A program made the position numbers and the translations under genes. A stretch of DNA of 64,000 nucleotides, from NCBI GenBank assembly GCA_038380435.1, contig JAWZYU010000006.1:36706501-36770500 (forward strand), in the 5' to 3' direction. Source of the stretch: Ryuthela nishihirai (Eukaryota > Arthropoda > Arachnida > Araneae > Heptathelidae). This document shows positions 1 to 10,827 of the stretch, piece by piece. The notes under the pieces were generated by a model that saw only the letters and a list, made by a program, of their open reading frames with translations, ran no database searches and was not told the DNA's origin. Each line of letters begins with the position of its first letter. Positions within the stretch are counted from its first letter, which is position 1.

Positions 1-590
1 AAGACTTCGAGGGCTCAGAAAAGACAGTGAAAGGAGTTGGGTTGGGTTGTTTTACCTCTGAGCGGCACTTTTTTGCACACCATGGGCTAAATGACCAGCT
101 CACATGGACCCGAATGCTAAGAGAAGGTTGGGGAAGGGAACCCACTGAAGCAGCTGTTGGGAGACAAATTGTAGTCTCCCGTTAAGGCCATCCAGTGTGT
201 TCCTTAGCGTGCACAGGGTATGGCTCTCCAGCACACGGGGCCACGGCTTAACGTCCCATCCGACGGACAGTGGCCTTTCTAAGGCCCATCGGTGTCCCCT
301 ACTGACCGTGGGCAGGGCGGGTAATTTTGCGGAGATAAATCTCAACGCTGACCCAGCTGGGACTCGAACCTGGGTGACTCAGTGAAAGGAGACTCATTGT
401 AGTTAGGAGACAAATGGTAGCCTCCTATCAAGGCCATCCAACGTGTTCTTTAACGTACACAGGGTATGCTCCCGCACAAGGGCCACGGCTTAATGTCTCA
501 TCCGAAGGACGGTGGTCTTTCCAAGCCTAACGGTGTCCCCTACTGACCGAGGGAAGGCCAGGGAGTGTTGCGGAGATAAATCTCAACGTT
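1..590 (-). mobile_element. SINE-A, old, interrupted
   Basis: Older diverged copy that enters from the window edge (1-36). A younger SINE-A (37-379) interrupts it and it resumes at 380-590 with the central domain and the start of the head. It stops at tctcaacg, before the tRNA-like part, where the next copy's tail begins. Confidence 0.7.
37..379 (-). mobile_element. SINE-A, 5'-truncated, nested
   Basis: Inserted into an older SINE-A with a perfect 12-bp TSD cagtgaaaggag (25-36 and 380-391). The 5' end is missing from within the tRNA-like head, just after the B box and before the A box. Confidence 0.88.
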
Positions 591-952
591 GGGTTAAGTT
601 GTTTTACCTCTGAGTGCACGTTTCTGCTCACAATGGGCTAAATGACAGGTTACAAGGATCCCGAAGGTTCAGAGAAGGTTGGCGACCCACTGGACACTGT
701 TGGGAGACAGGTAATAGCTTCAGATGAAGGCCATCCAGAGTCTTCATTAATATGCACAGGGTTTTCTGCCATACACGGGCTCATGGCTTTACGTTCCGAT
801 TCGACGGACAGCGGCCTTTCCATGCCCATCAGTGTCCCCTACTGACCGAAAGCATGGCTGGACGTTTTGCTAGATTTTTCTGAGAATAGAGAGTCTCAAA
901 CCTAAGAACCGCAGACTACGAGCCTGGCGTGCAACCGACTGAGCCATCCGCG
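588..952 (-). mobile_element. SINE-A, old diverged copy
   Basis: Tail (ttgggttaagttgttttacc) through the head (gagcctggcgtgcaaccgactgagcca), with many substitutions. No TSD visible. Confidence 0.75.
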
Positions 953-2199
953 TCAGTATCCCCGTCTTTGTTTCAAATTGCACGTGCATAAAATAGCAAA
1001 CACAGCATCCCTAAAGCAATGATCCTCTTCAGGATCTAAAAAATGTTAATAAACCTTTGTTCTAAGTTGCACACGGTCTCCACTCGCAAAACAACTGGCT
1101 CCTATAAATAAGAATTTTTATAGTATCATTCCCAGAGCTCACCTGAAGAGATGTAATCTCTGCTACGTAAATCTCATTTTTATGCTTTTTTCCCCCTTTC
1201 AAATATTTTAGAGCAACGAAACGACCTTTGATGTTGTGGGAGAACAAGATCGATAAGCGAAAACTAAATTGGGTTTTTCCATTATCTAATTTCTGTTCTC
1301 TTCCCATTTTATCTCCATGTCTACTTTCGTCACAATATATGATCTTATGATCGCAAAACCATGATTAAATATGCATCTTTATGTCCATTAATGATACACA
1401 CTTTGATAGTACCATATACGTTGTGATTTAATCGCTGTAGTAATTCTCTACGTTTACTCCATGATACAAGCATCAAAACAACGAAACGCTACTTCTTCTT
1501 TGGGGTTTTTTGGCTCACTTTTTGGTAAAATGCAACAGTTGGAACGAAAAACAAAACTGCATTCGCCACATTGTAATCCGAAAGAGTGAATTTACTTCAG
1601 GACCGTTGCTACACAAAAAAAAATGTTTTTCGTTCTTGGTGAATAAATTGCACGTAGCACCAGCACAAGTATTATGATTACTTTTTTCAATTTAGGAAAG
1701 TTGAATTCTTCTGGAAAACAAGCGAGAGACGTAAAAGTTTCCTCAACTTGTTTCGTTTCTACCTGCGCTATAAACCAAACAACTTGTGTGTATTTTATTT
1801 CCATGTTGGAACATCAAATTTTTATACTTAACAGCTGTAAGCTTACTGACTTAGAAAACAACTTTTTTTTCATTTGTAGAAGTATTTTAACAGGCAAAAG
1901 TACTTTCATTTAAAGTTTAATTACATGCCAACTGTTTCTGAAGCCACTTCAAAAATCATGTAATTGTAGAGAGAAAAAAACAAGAGATTAATATATTGCC
2001 TCTGGCGAATATCATTCGTCTTCAAAGAAAATGAAGTTTTTTATTACTCGATTTTATCACTCGTAACAGTGGAAACTGGAACAAAATGGATGATTGGGAA
2101 AATGCAGATAATAATATTTTATTACTATGTTAAAATGGAAAACAAAATTATTCTTTTCATACAACCTCTTAAAAACAAAGGCGAGAGGGATATTCGGTA
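953..2199. other. AT-rich stretch with no recognisable gene
   Basis: AT-rich non-coding sequence. The short open frames on either strand (for example about 80 codons near 1062-1307) show no recognisable motif, and I see no known repeat. Confidence 0.5.
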
Positions 2200-2583
2200 G
2201 GGGGGCGGGAGGGGGGCTCAGTCGGTAGCGCGCCAGGCTCGTAATCTGTAGTTCCCAGGTTCGAGTCCCAGCTGGGTTAGCGTTGAGACTTATCTCCGCA
2301 AAATCCCCGCCCTGCCCACGGTCAGAAGGGGCACCAATGGGCTTGGAAAGGCCGCTGTCCGTCGGATGGGACGTTAAGCCGTGGCCCCGTGTGTGGGAGA
2401 ACCATACCCTGTGCACGTTAAAGAACACGCTGGATGCCCTTGAAGGGAGGCTACCATCTCTCTCCCAACAGCTGCTCCAGTGGGTTTCTTCCCCCAAACT
2501 TCTCTGAGCCTTCGGGGTCCATGTGACCTGTCCATTTAGCCCATGGTGTGTAAGAAAGTGCCGCTCAGAGGTAAAACAACTCA
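2200..2583 (+). mobile_element. SINE-A, full length, first unit of a dimer
   Basis: Head with A and B boxes (from about 2215) through the tail aaaacaactcaa. It is followed directly by a second 3' partial unit at 2584, a full-plus-3'-part arrangement seen elsewhere in this window. Confidence 0.85.
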
Positions 2584-2754
2584 ACGTTAAAGAACACGCT
2601 GGATGGCCTTGACGGGAGGTTACCATCTCTCTCCCAACAGCTGCTCCAGTGGGTTTCTTCCCCCAAACTTCTCTGAGCCTTCGGGGTCCATGTGACCTGG
2701 CCATTTAGCCCATGGTGTGCAAAAATGTGCCTCTCACAGGAAAAACAACCCAAC
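2584..2754 (+). mobile_element. SINE-A 3' fragment
   Basis: Starts abruptly inside the central domain (cgttaaagaacacgctgg) and runs to a normal tail, caacccaaccc. It abuts the preceding copy without spacer. Confidence 0.8.
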
Positions 2755-2930
2755 CCACGGCTAACATCCCATCCGAAGGACGGCGGCCTTCCTAAGCCCA
2801 GCGGTGTCCCTTCTATCACCAAGGCAGGATAGGGGTTATCAGAGAAATTTCTCAGCCCAAGCAGAGTTAGAACTGGAACTTGAAAACTGCAGATTACGAG
2901 CCTGACGCGCTACAGGATGAAACACCGGTA
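2755..2930 (-). mobile_element. SINE-A 5' half, old
   Basis: Reverse-orientation central domain and head (ending gattacgagcctgacgcgctac) from an older, diverged copy. The two plus-strand units lie against it and may have inserted into it, but no clear TSD is left. Confidence 0.65.
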
Positions 2931-4591
2931 CCATATAAAGTTTTTGTCTCTTCGCATATTCAAGGTGCCTATCAACGTAACGCCTGCAACTATGCTTTTG
3001 TTTTCCACCCAATAAAAAAAGGAGCTAGTCTGACTGTAAAATCGAGGTCTATTTATCCTCAGGAAATGGGGAATTCTCTTCGACTGTGTTCCTTAAGCCG
3101 TGAAGAAAGCTATTTTCTGTCATTCCCTTTTTTCTCCTTTGTCCCAAATAAAAAAGACGAGGGGCTGGGTAACATTGGAAACAACCGCGTCCTGCTGATC
3201 GAAAGTGAAGGAAAGAAGATGTGAGAAGAAGCGCGGATTTAACTTTCCGAGTGACGTAAAAAAAAGATGTCCCGGACAGAGCGAAGCAACGTATGGATGC
3301 CAAAGAAACCATCCCGCTAGAGGATGCTGTTTTCTCTTGAAGCAGGGAGGTAGAAAGAGAGAGATAAAACTAAAAATAGAGAAAGAATACGAATCTTAGA
3401 AACATGGCTCTTCCATGCTAAGATGTCATCGATGCAGAAATGATGCGAGAGGAGTGAATAAGCGTATGGATGATGAGGATGATGCAGGAAGAAACTTTTT
3501 AGGACACTGTCTCTGTGAGGATGGGAAGAGGCATCCCGTCAAAAATTGCGCGCAAGTCAGGATTTTATCGCGGGAAAATACAGCACGTGGTCGCGATACC
3601 AACTTCAGCGAGAAGAGGAGGAAGGGGGAAGAACAAAAAACGCAGGATGGTGATGCTTAGACGAAGGGATGAGGCTTCAGGAATGATGCCTCAGGGTGAG
3701 GAAGCGTGTCACCTACGCTACGGTAAAATGCGATTCAAGAGAAGGCGTTCGAACGCGTTGAGCTTCTTGACACCATTTTGACGATATGAGAAGGGATTTG
3801 TTCGCTTGGCGTAATTCCTCGCTCGTGTTCTGATTTCGTGTTGGAAAAAATTCCCTTTGTAAAGTGCTTTTTTTTGGTATTTATTCTGAAGTTCAGGGAA
3901 AAGAGCGCATTGTTTGGATACGTTTCTATGGAAACGAATAGAGATGAGCTCGGGCTCAAAATAGCGAGGCGTCTTCCGTGTTCTGATGTGAAGCTGAAGC
4001 TCGAGCTGAGAATGATTTAAATCTCAAATAATTTAATGTAATTTTTAAAAAAAATGTAATAGTATAAAAAAATTTTATAATAATTCCAACTTTTTGTCAG
4101 TTTTTACTAATTTAAAACGATCCCCCATTTTTTTGCGTATTGTCTATTTTTAATAAACTATCGTCTCTTTCCATTTATAAAGATTTTACCCACAAAATTT
4201 TTGAAATTCATACCAATATTTCACGTATTTTTCTGTTCCAAAGAGTATCAACATTTAATTTTTTACATAAAATATTATAATTATGTAATACTGTAAGAAT
4301 AAAATAATTACTGAAAAAACATTTCTCTCCATATATCATACGATGCATAAGACAGATGTTTTCCTCAAATCGGACTCGTCAGACACAACAATTGTGAAAA
4401 TGGCTCGTGCATAAAAGGACTCGAGCTCAATAATTTTTGGACTTTGTGCTCGAAAAATCAGAACCGAAGTCATCTCTAGAAACGGACGTTCTACGGAACG
4501 AAAGTTTCTATGGTTTTAACTCAGAGAGGCGTTTTCGTTGCCCGCAATAGTCTAAATGGCCAGGCCATAAGAAATCCAAAGGTAGCATTGA
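2931..4591. other. Unassigned stretch; overlapping short open frames
   Basis: From 2931 to about 3780 the composition is more balanced, with several overlapping open frames of 80-115 codons on the plus strand (2880-3224, 3415-3660, 3515-3781). None shows a family motif, a signal peptide or a convincing splice context. From 3790 to 4590 the sequence is AT-rich with nothing recognisable. Confidence 0.4.
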
Positions 4592-4976
4592 TTTGGTTTG
4601 TTTTATCTCTGAGCGGCACTTTTTTGCACACCATGGGCTAAATGGCCATGTCACATGGACCCCGAAGGCTCAGAGAAGGTTGGGGGTGGGGACCCACTGA
4701 AACAGCTGTTGGGAGACAGATGGTAGCCTCCCGTCAAGGCCATCCAGCGTGTTCTTTAACGTGCACAGGGTATGGCTCTCCCGAACACGGGGCCACGGCT
4801 TAACGTCCCATCCGACGGACGGCGGCCTTTCCAAGCCCATCGGTGTCCCCTACTGACCGTGGGCAGGGCGGGGAATTTTGCGGAGATAAATCTCAACGCT
4901 GACCCAGCTGGGACTCGAACCTGGGAACTACAGATTACGAGCCTGGCGCGCTACCGACTGAGCCACCCCTGACCCA
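4592..4976 (-). mobile_element. SINE-A, full length
   Basis: Tail gtttgttttatctctgagcgg through a complete head ending actgagccacccctgaccc. The TSD is not clear. Confidence 0.88.
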
Positions 4977-5439
4977 TATCAATTTGTTAGTCTTGCATAT
5001 ATGAATCTAAATGTGGATTACATATTGTTTTTACGGTAAAAATATTTTTTTATTTTTTGTTGTACCAAAATTTAGCTGCTACAGAAACCGCTCTCTAAAA
5101 AGCAAAACTCTGACGAAATTAAAAATATATACATGAGAATCGATTGATTTGAATATACCTCGTATTGTGATATACAAGAAAGTGGCTGATGTTTAACTTC
5201 TATTCAAGAGAAGCTAGTTCAGAGCTCAAAAAGTTTCGGTTGTTGGTTGTTGACATGCGTTTTATGCAAAGAATCCTGCTGTGCAATAAGGAAGCGACTA
5301 CATCTTATTATGAACAGGGCGCTGCAAAAATCCTCTAGGAACAATTGACACGATTCCGAAAGGATCTAAGGAGAAACAAGTAGCTCAGCCATAAAGGAGG
5401 AATGAGTCAAGTGAACCCCGTGGAAGAGTTCTTCAGTCG
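4977..5439. other. AT-rich stretch, nothing recognised
   Basis: No gene, RNA or repeat recognised between two SINE-A copies. Confidence 0.5.
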
Positions 5440-5823
5440 AATGGGGCGGGGGTGGCTCAGTTGATAGCTCGCCAGGCTCGTAATCTGTACTTCCCAGTTT
5501 CGAGTCCCAGCTAGGTCAGCGTTGAGATTTATCTCCGCAATTTTTCCCGCCCTGCCCACGGTAAGTAGGAGACACCCATGGACTTGGAAAGGCCGCCGTC
5601 CGTTGGATGGGACGTTAAGCCGTGGCCCCGTGTGCGGAAGAGCCATACCCTGTGCACGTTAAAGAACACGCTGGATGGCTTTGACGGGAAGCTACCATCT
5701 GTCTCCCAACAGCTGTTCCAGTGGGTCTCCTCCCCCAACCTTCTCTGAGCCTTCGGGGTCCATGTGACCTGGTTATTTAGCCCATGGTGTGCAAAAAAGT
5801 GCCGCTTAGAGGTAAACAACCCA
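5440..5823 (+). mobile_element. SINE-A, full length, dimer with short tail unit
   Basis: Complete head (ggggcgggggtggctcag) to tail. A second partial 3' end of about 43 bp follows immediately. Confidence 0.87.
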
Positions 5824-5866
5824 ACCCAAAAAAGTGCCGCTGAAAGGTAAAACAACCCAACCCAAC
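5824..5866 (+). mobile_element. SINE-A terminal 3' fragment
   Basis: Repeats only the last part of the element (aaaaaagtgccgctgaaagg to aacccaaccc) directly after a full copy. Another full-plus-3'-part dimer. Confidence 0.75.
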
Positions 5867-6120
5867 CTATCTTGCACCACCAGCTTCATATTGGTCGGAA
5901 ATGGCGGTGCTTCAAAAGTACAGTAAGCAATCCTTCTTTGCAGTTTCGGTTATTCCTGGATTATTTTTGGAGGTACTTATTTCCTTTTTTTGCGCTCTTC
6001 GCAGATTTAATTCCTTCTTTAAATGACGTGGTGTGATTTGAAGCACGTGTTTGGCTGTCATTAACCACAGCTGCAATTGATTAGGGCACTTCAGCGTAAA
6101 ATTCGTTAAATACCGAACAA

Positions 6121-7110
6121 TTTTCAAATTTAATATTTAAGTTTTGTTGTCAATAGTTGCAAATGACTACAGATTTTTAGGGAACCTTCGCAAGCTTAAG
6201 ATGCACTTTGACGCATTTTAGATTGACAATTTTGGAAAACTTCTACTCTTTTTTTTTTCATAGTTGGTTAATACAATTAACTACTTATATGCTATAAACT
6301 ATTATTTTCCAGCAGGCTATTTGGGTTGGGTTGTTTTACCTCTGAGCGGCACTTTTTTGCACACCATGGGCTAAATGGCCAGGTCACATGGACCCCGAAG
6401 GCTCAGAGAAGGTTGGGGGAGGGGACCCACTGGAACAGCTGTTGGGAGACAGATGGTAGCCTCCCGTCAAGGCCATCCAGCGTGTTCTTTAACGTGCACA
6501 GGATATGGCTCTCCCGCACACGGGGCCACGGCTTAACGTCCCATCCGACGGACGGCGGCCTTTCCAAGCCCATCGGTGTCCCCTACTGAACGTGGGCAGG
6601 GCGGGGAATTTTGCGGAGATAAATCTCAACGCTGATCCAGCTGGGACTCGAACCTAGGAACTACAGATTACGAGCCTGGCGCGCTACCGACTGAACCACC
6701 CCCGCCCCTCCAGCAGGCTAATATGATGTTTTGCTACAAATAGTTGAAAATAACTGCACAATATTCGGAGAGTTAATATTAGGCTTTTTCATTTCCAATA
6801 GTTGCAAATGACTAATTTTTGAAAGTTAAATATTAGCAGCTAAACTTAATCTTACTAATGACTGCAGAATTTACAAAAGGTAAATATCAAGTTTTACTAC
6901 CATATAACTGAAAATGACCTGCACAATTTCTTAAGATTTAACATTACGTTTGATTGCCTTATGTGCAATTGACTTTTCATTTTCTAAATAAAGATTAATA
7001 TTGGGTTTTGCTGAAAATAGTTGCAAATGACTGCAATTTTTTTTTTCTCCTGTAGATTGATATTCGGTTTCTCTACTAAAAAGTAAAAATGACTGCCATT
7101 CACAAAATTC
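6121..7110. repeat. Degenerate ~54-bp tandem repeat, about nine units
   Basis: Outside the SINE at 6320-6708, units of roughly 50-60 bp recur. Each contains a start like ttaatatt, a TTTTGCT/TTTTACT segment, an AGTTGCAAATGACTGCA-like core and an AT-rich spacer. The core recurs with changes near 6160, 6740, 6805, 6855, 6910, 7020 and 7090. Unit boundaries were set by eye. Confidence 0.6.
6320..6708 (-). mobile_element. SINE-A, full length
   Basis: Perfect 12-bp TSD tccagcaggcta at 6308-6319 and 6709-6720. It is inserted in the 54-bp tandem repeat array. Confidence 0.92.
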
Positions 7111-7131
7111 ATCTCAAACATCCAAAAAAAA

Positions 7132-7524
7132 AAGTTGGTTGGTTGTTTTACCTCTGAGTGGCACTTTTTTGCACACAATGGGTTAAATGGCCAGGTCACC
7201 AGGACCGCGAAGGCTCAGAGAAGGTTGGGGGAGGAGACTCACTGGAACGGCTTTTGGGAAACAGATGGTAGCCTCCCGTCAAGGCCATCCAGTGTGTTCT
7301 TTAACGTGCAAAGGGTATGGCTCTCCCGCACATGGGGCCACGGCTTAACGTCCCATCCGACGGACGGCGGCCTTTCCAATCCCATCGGTGTCCCCTATTG
7401 ACCGTGGGCAAGACGGGGAGTTTTGCGGAGATAAATCTTAACGCTGACCCAGCTGGGACTCGAACCTGGGAACTGCAGATTACGAGCCTGGCGCGCTACC
7501 GGCTGAGCAATCCCCCCCCCCCCC
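7132..7524 (-). mobile_element. SINE-A, full length
   Basis: Complete copy in an A-rich target; the flanks ccaaaaaaaaaa and ccaaaaaaaaaaa may be its TSD. The outer head is eroded into a C tract. Confidence 0.85.
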
Positions 7525-7628
7525 CAAAAAAAAAAATAGCAATGCAAACTGAAGACAAGATATGTAGTTATAATCCGAGTTAGTAATATAGAATCAGTAT
7601 ACGTTTTTGAGTAATCCTTAAAAAAAAT

Positions 7629-7976
7629 AGGACTGGCTCAAGGGATAGAGCGCCAGGCTCGTAATCTGCAATTCCCAGGTTCGAGTCCCAGCTAGCGTTG
7701 ATATTTATCTCCACAAAATTCTTTGCCTTCAGTCAGAAGAGACACCGATGGGCTTGGAAAAGCAGCCATCCGTCGGATGGAACTTTAAGCCGTGGCCCTG
7801 TGAGACATAACCTGTGCACATTAAAGCATACACACTAGATGACCTTGACGGTAGGCTACCATCTGTCTTCCAAGAGCTGTTCAGTGTGTCCCAACCTTCT
7901 CGAGGTTCTTGTAACCTGGCCATTTTGCCCACTGTGTGAAAAAAAAAAAGTGCCGCTCAGAGGTAAAACAGCCCAA
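7629..7976 (+). mobile_element. SINE-A, old copy with deletions
   Basis: Head (ggactggctcaagggatagagcgcc), diverged central domain and tail are all recognisable, with several internal deletions. Confidence 0.75.
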
Positions 7977-8370
7977 TCTAAAAAAAATTATTTCTTTACA
8001 CAATATTTAAAATGCTTTCATTTCATATAATGTGACAAATAAAAAGTTTAGAGATAAAATTGTATTCAAAATATAGATTTTATTTTTAAAAATAAAATTT
8101 TTAACTTCCCAAAACTATATTTTTATATAAAATACGCAATTTTATTTTTGAATATGCTTCTGCAAGATTCCGCAATAACATTTTGAAGAACACCTTTTTT
8201 ATTCGTTTTATTTGGAAAAAAAACAAGGAAACTTTGAGACAACCTGAAATGTCACCGGCATTCAAAGTGAAGTGTGTATGTGTATAAAAACTTCATTGCA
8301 GGTGTGTAAAAAGCAGAACAGACAGCTAGAGGTATTTAACGAGCTTTATGCAGCAGTGCACTAAGCAACC
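7977..8370. other. AT-rich stretch, nothing recognised
   Basis: No coding or repeat signal recognised. Confidence 0.5.
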
Positions 8371-8637
8371 TCAGCTGTGCTTAATGATGACCAAGCACAT
8401 GCTCCAAATGGCACTAAGCCATTTAGAGAGAAAATTAAATCTCCGTAGATCGCGAATGGCAAAGAAGTGCCTCAAAACATTTTCCACGAATGTCAGAAAA
8501 TGCAAATAGGGATGGCTTACTGTACTTTTGAAGCACCGCAGAGTCTGCTCGTTACCAACCGAAGAATGAATTACAAATGTAAGAATAAAAGAGAATAATA
8601 CTGCAATGCATAAAATTTTACTTAATCTGTTCTTCAT
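8371..8637 (-). CDS. Hypothetical 88-codon frame with signal-peptide-like start
   Basis: Unrecognised. The frame begins with basic residues (MKNRLSK) followed by about 16 hydrophobic residues (ILCIAVLFSFILTFVI) and a plausible cleavage region (HSSVG), as secretory signal peptides do. The downstream part has three Cys and no family motif. A GTAAGC resembling a splice donor lies about 43 codons in, so only the first part might be exonic. A SINE-A abuts the ATG on its upstream side, so any promoter or upstream exon is not visible. In AT-rich DNA a hydrophobic frame of this size can arise by chance. Confidence 0.2.
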   Translation of the reverse strand: MKNRLSKILCIAVLFSFILTFVIHSSVGNEQTLRCFKSTVSHPYLHFLTFVENVLRHFFAIRDLRRFNFLSKWLSAIWSMCLVIIKHS

Positions 8638-9019
8638 TGGGGGTGGCTCAGTAGGTAGCGCGCCAGGCTCGTAATCTGTAGTTCCCAGGTTCGAGTCCCA
8701 GCTGGGTCAGCGTTGAGATTTATCTTCGCAAAATTCCCCACCCTGCCCACGGTCAGTAGGGGACACCGATGGGCTTGGAAAGGCCGCTGTCCTTCGGATG
8801 GGACGTTAAGCCGTGGCCCCGTGTACGGGAGAGACATACGCTGTGCACGTTAAAGAACACGCTGGATGGCCTTGACGGGAGGCTGCCATCTGTCTCCTAA
8901 CAGCTGTTCCAGTGGATCCCCTCCCCCAACCTTCTCTGAGCCTTCGGGGTCCATGTGACCTGGCCATTTAGCCCATGGTGTGCAAAAAAAGTGCCGCTCA
9001 GAGGTAAAACAACCCAACC
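8638..9019 (+). mobile_element. SINE-A, full length
   Basis: Head gggggtggctcagtaggtag through tail gtaaaacaacccaacc. No clear TSD; it lies between a hypothetical frame and a Tc1-like relic. Confidence 0.87.
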
Positions 9020-9029
9020 GACAAGGTGT

Positions 9030-9331
9030 AGTAGGGCTTCCTATTGAGGTGCGCCTATAGGGCGCATTCCTTGCCCCCGGCTCTAGATAGCACGGCTTTT
9101 CATAACTGGTAGTGTCGTATAGGCGGAATCGGGAATTGCCGTGGTTGCATAAGATCGCAACAAATAGAACGAATGTAGTACTACCCATGCGTTCCACAAT
9201 ATGTCTTGTAGTACCTGCACATTGCCTGTTTGGGTTGAGATCCGGAGAGTTGGGCGACCATGGGAAGATGGAGAATTCATTATTACGTTCCTGAAACCAG
9301 CTCACAACTTGCCTGACTGCGTCATATGGCC
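9030..9331 (-). pseudogene. Tc1-like transposase relic (C-terminal part)
   Basis: Reading the minus strand gives WFQERNNEFSIFPWSPNSP followed by DLNP. This matches the Tc1-family segment before the third catalytic residue (the usual context is SPDLNPIE). Here NP is followed by N-R-Q, so the catalytic Glu is absent. Downstream sequence falls in other frames. The upstream, N-terminal side is replaced by a SINE-A at 9332. Clearly non-functional. Confidence 0.65.
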
Positions 9332-9944
9332 GGTTTTTTTTCCTCTGAGCGGCACTTTTTTTGCACACAACGGGCTAAATGGCCAGGTCACAAAAACCCC
9401 GAGGGCTCAGAGATGATTGGGGGAGGGGACCCACTGGAACAGATGGTAACCTCCCATCAAGGCCACCAAGTGTGTTCTTTAATGTGAGCAGCGCATGGCT
9501 TAACGTCTCATACGACGGACGGCGCCCTTATCCAACCTCATCGGTATCCCCTACTGACCTATGGGCTTGGAAAGGCCGCCGTCCGTCGGATGGGACGTTA
9601 AGCCGTGGTCCCGTGTGCGGGAGAGCCATACCCTGTGCACGTTAAAGAACACGCTGGACGGCCTTGACGGGAGGCTATCATCTGTTTCCCAACAGCTGCT
9701 CCAGTGGGTCCCCTCCCCCAACCTTCTCTGTGCCATCGGGGTCCATGTGACCTGGCCATTTAGCCGATGGTGTGCAAAAAAATGCCGCTCAGAGGTAAAA
9801 CAACCCAATCCAACCCCTACTGACCGTGGGCAGAGCGGAGAGTTTTGCGGAGATAAATCTCAATGTTGGCCCAGCTAGGACTCGAACCTGGAAACTGCAG
9901 ATTACGAGCCTGGCGCGCTACCGATTGAGTCACCCTCCCTCCCC
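9332..9944 (-). mobile_element. SINE-A, old, interrupted
   Basis: The outer copy occupies 9332-9559 and 9814-9944. A younger opposite-strand SINE-A has split it. The central part of the left half has lost several tens of bases. Confidence 0.78.
9560..9813 (+). mobile_element. SINE-A, 5'-truncated, nested
   Basis: Inserted into the older copy with a perfect 12-bp TSD cccctactgacc (9548-9559 and 9814-9825). It starts at atgggcttggaaagg, so the whole tRNA head is missing: a clean 5' truncation. Confidence 0.9.
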
Positions 9945-10015
9945 TTATATGGGATCTTGTTATATAAACAACGAAATATGCTGGAATGCTTATGTCACAT
10001 TTCTAAAGAAAATGG

Positions 10016-10092
10016 TTAGTCTCTAATGGTATAGTGGTTACCATACCTGGCATGTTTCTTGGAGACGTGGGTTCGAATCCTATTCAGGACAA
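10016..10092 (+). tRNA. tRNA-like sequence, probably a pseudogene
   Basis: Contains a D-arm-like stretch (TATAGTGGTTACC) and a perfect B box (GGTTCGAATCC) with spacing close to an Asp- or Val-type tRNA. The anticodon stem is poorly paired and position 33 is A, not U (loop CATGTTT). The acceptor stem has at least two mismatches. More likely a tRNA pseudogene or the head of a third SINE family than a working tRNA. Confidence 0.35.
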
Positions 10093-10454
10093 AATCAAAT
10101 TGTTTTCAGTTAATCATTTCATGTGTTTCTTGTCTACGGGGCGTTTTCCTTTGATATTTTATTGCTGATTGAAAATAATAATTTTAAATCGAACATTTGT
10201 ATGTTTATTTATATAATAAAATAAAATATATTTATATGTTTATTATATTTACTAAACAAACAAATATTATTAAACAAAACAATTTTCTGTTTAGTTTTTA
10301 ATAAAACAATTTCGTTAAAACGACTACTACGCACTGGGTTTAAAGTGATACTTTAAAAAAACATGAGGCATCCATCATTTCATGTGATAATCTTATTCTT
10401 CGTTTTAAATAAAAAAAACCCTCAAATGGAGAAATTTCTTTCATTTTATGCTGA
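10093..10454. other. AT-rich stretch, nothing recognised
   Basis: Very AT-rich, with no coding or repeat signal recognised. Confidence 0.5.
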
Positions 10455-10816
10455 GTTGGGTTGGGTTGTTTTACCTCTGAGCGGCACTTTTTTGCACATC
10501 ATGGGGTAAATGGCCAGGTCACATGGACCCCGAAGGCTCAGAGAAGGTTTGGCGAGGGGACCCACTGGAACAGCTGTTGGGAGACAGATGGTAGCCTCCC
10601 GTCAAGGCCATCCAGCGTGGTCTTTAACGTGCACAGGGTATGGCTCTCCCGCACACGGGGCCACGGCTTAACGTCCCATCCGAAGGACGGCGGCCTTTCC
10701 AAGCCCATCGGTGTCCCCTACTGACCGTGGGCAGTGTGGGGAATTTTGCGGAGATAAATCTCAACGCTGACCTAGCTGCGACTCGAACCTGGGAACTACA
10801 GATTACGAGCCTGACG
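10455..10816 (-). mobile_element. SINE-A, 5'-truncated
   Basis: TSD ttttatgctga at 10444-10454 and 10817-10827. The 5' end stops within the tRNA-like head at gagcctgacg, so the A box is missing. Confidence 0.9.
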
Positions 10817-10827
10817 TTTTATGCTGA

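Noticed and set aside
2215..2290. Functional tRNA genes at the many A-box/B-box pairs
   Set aside because: Each is the head of a SINE-A followed by the same central domain. The stems are not tRNA-complete and no discriminator or terminator T-run follows.
2880..3781. Cluster of overlapping frames suggesting a basic-rich protein
   Set aside because: Several frames overlap in the same interval, no frame is favoured, and the Arg/Lys richness follows purine-rich DNA.
6326..6589. Recurrent ~87-codon frame starting [18 protein letters not shown], present at many loci (for example 10461, 29377, 48509, 51400, 56617)
   Set aside because: It is the antisense strand of SINE-A. It moves with the SINE, is broken by the same indels as the rest of the element, and overlaps another equally open frame (MALPHTGPRLNVPSDGRRPF). 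The GC-rich domain simply lacks stops in several frames. Not evidence of a gene family.
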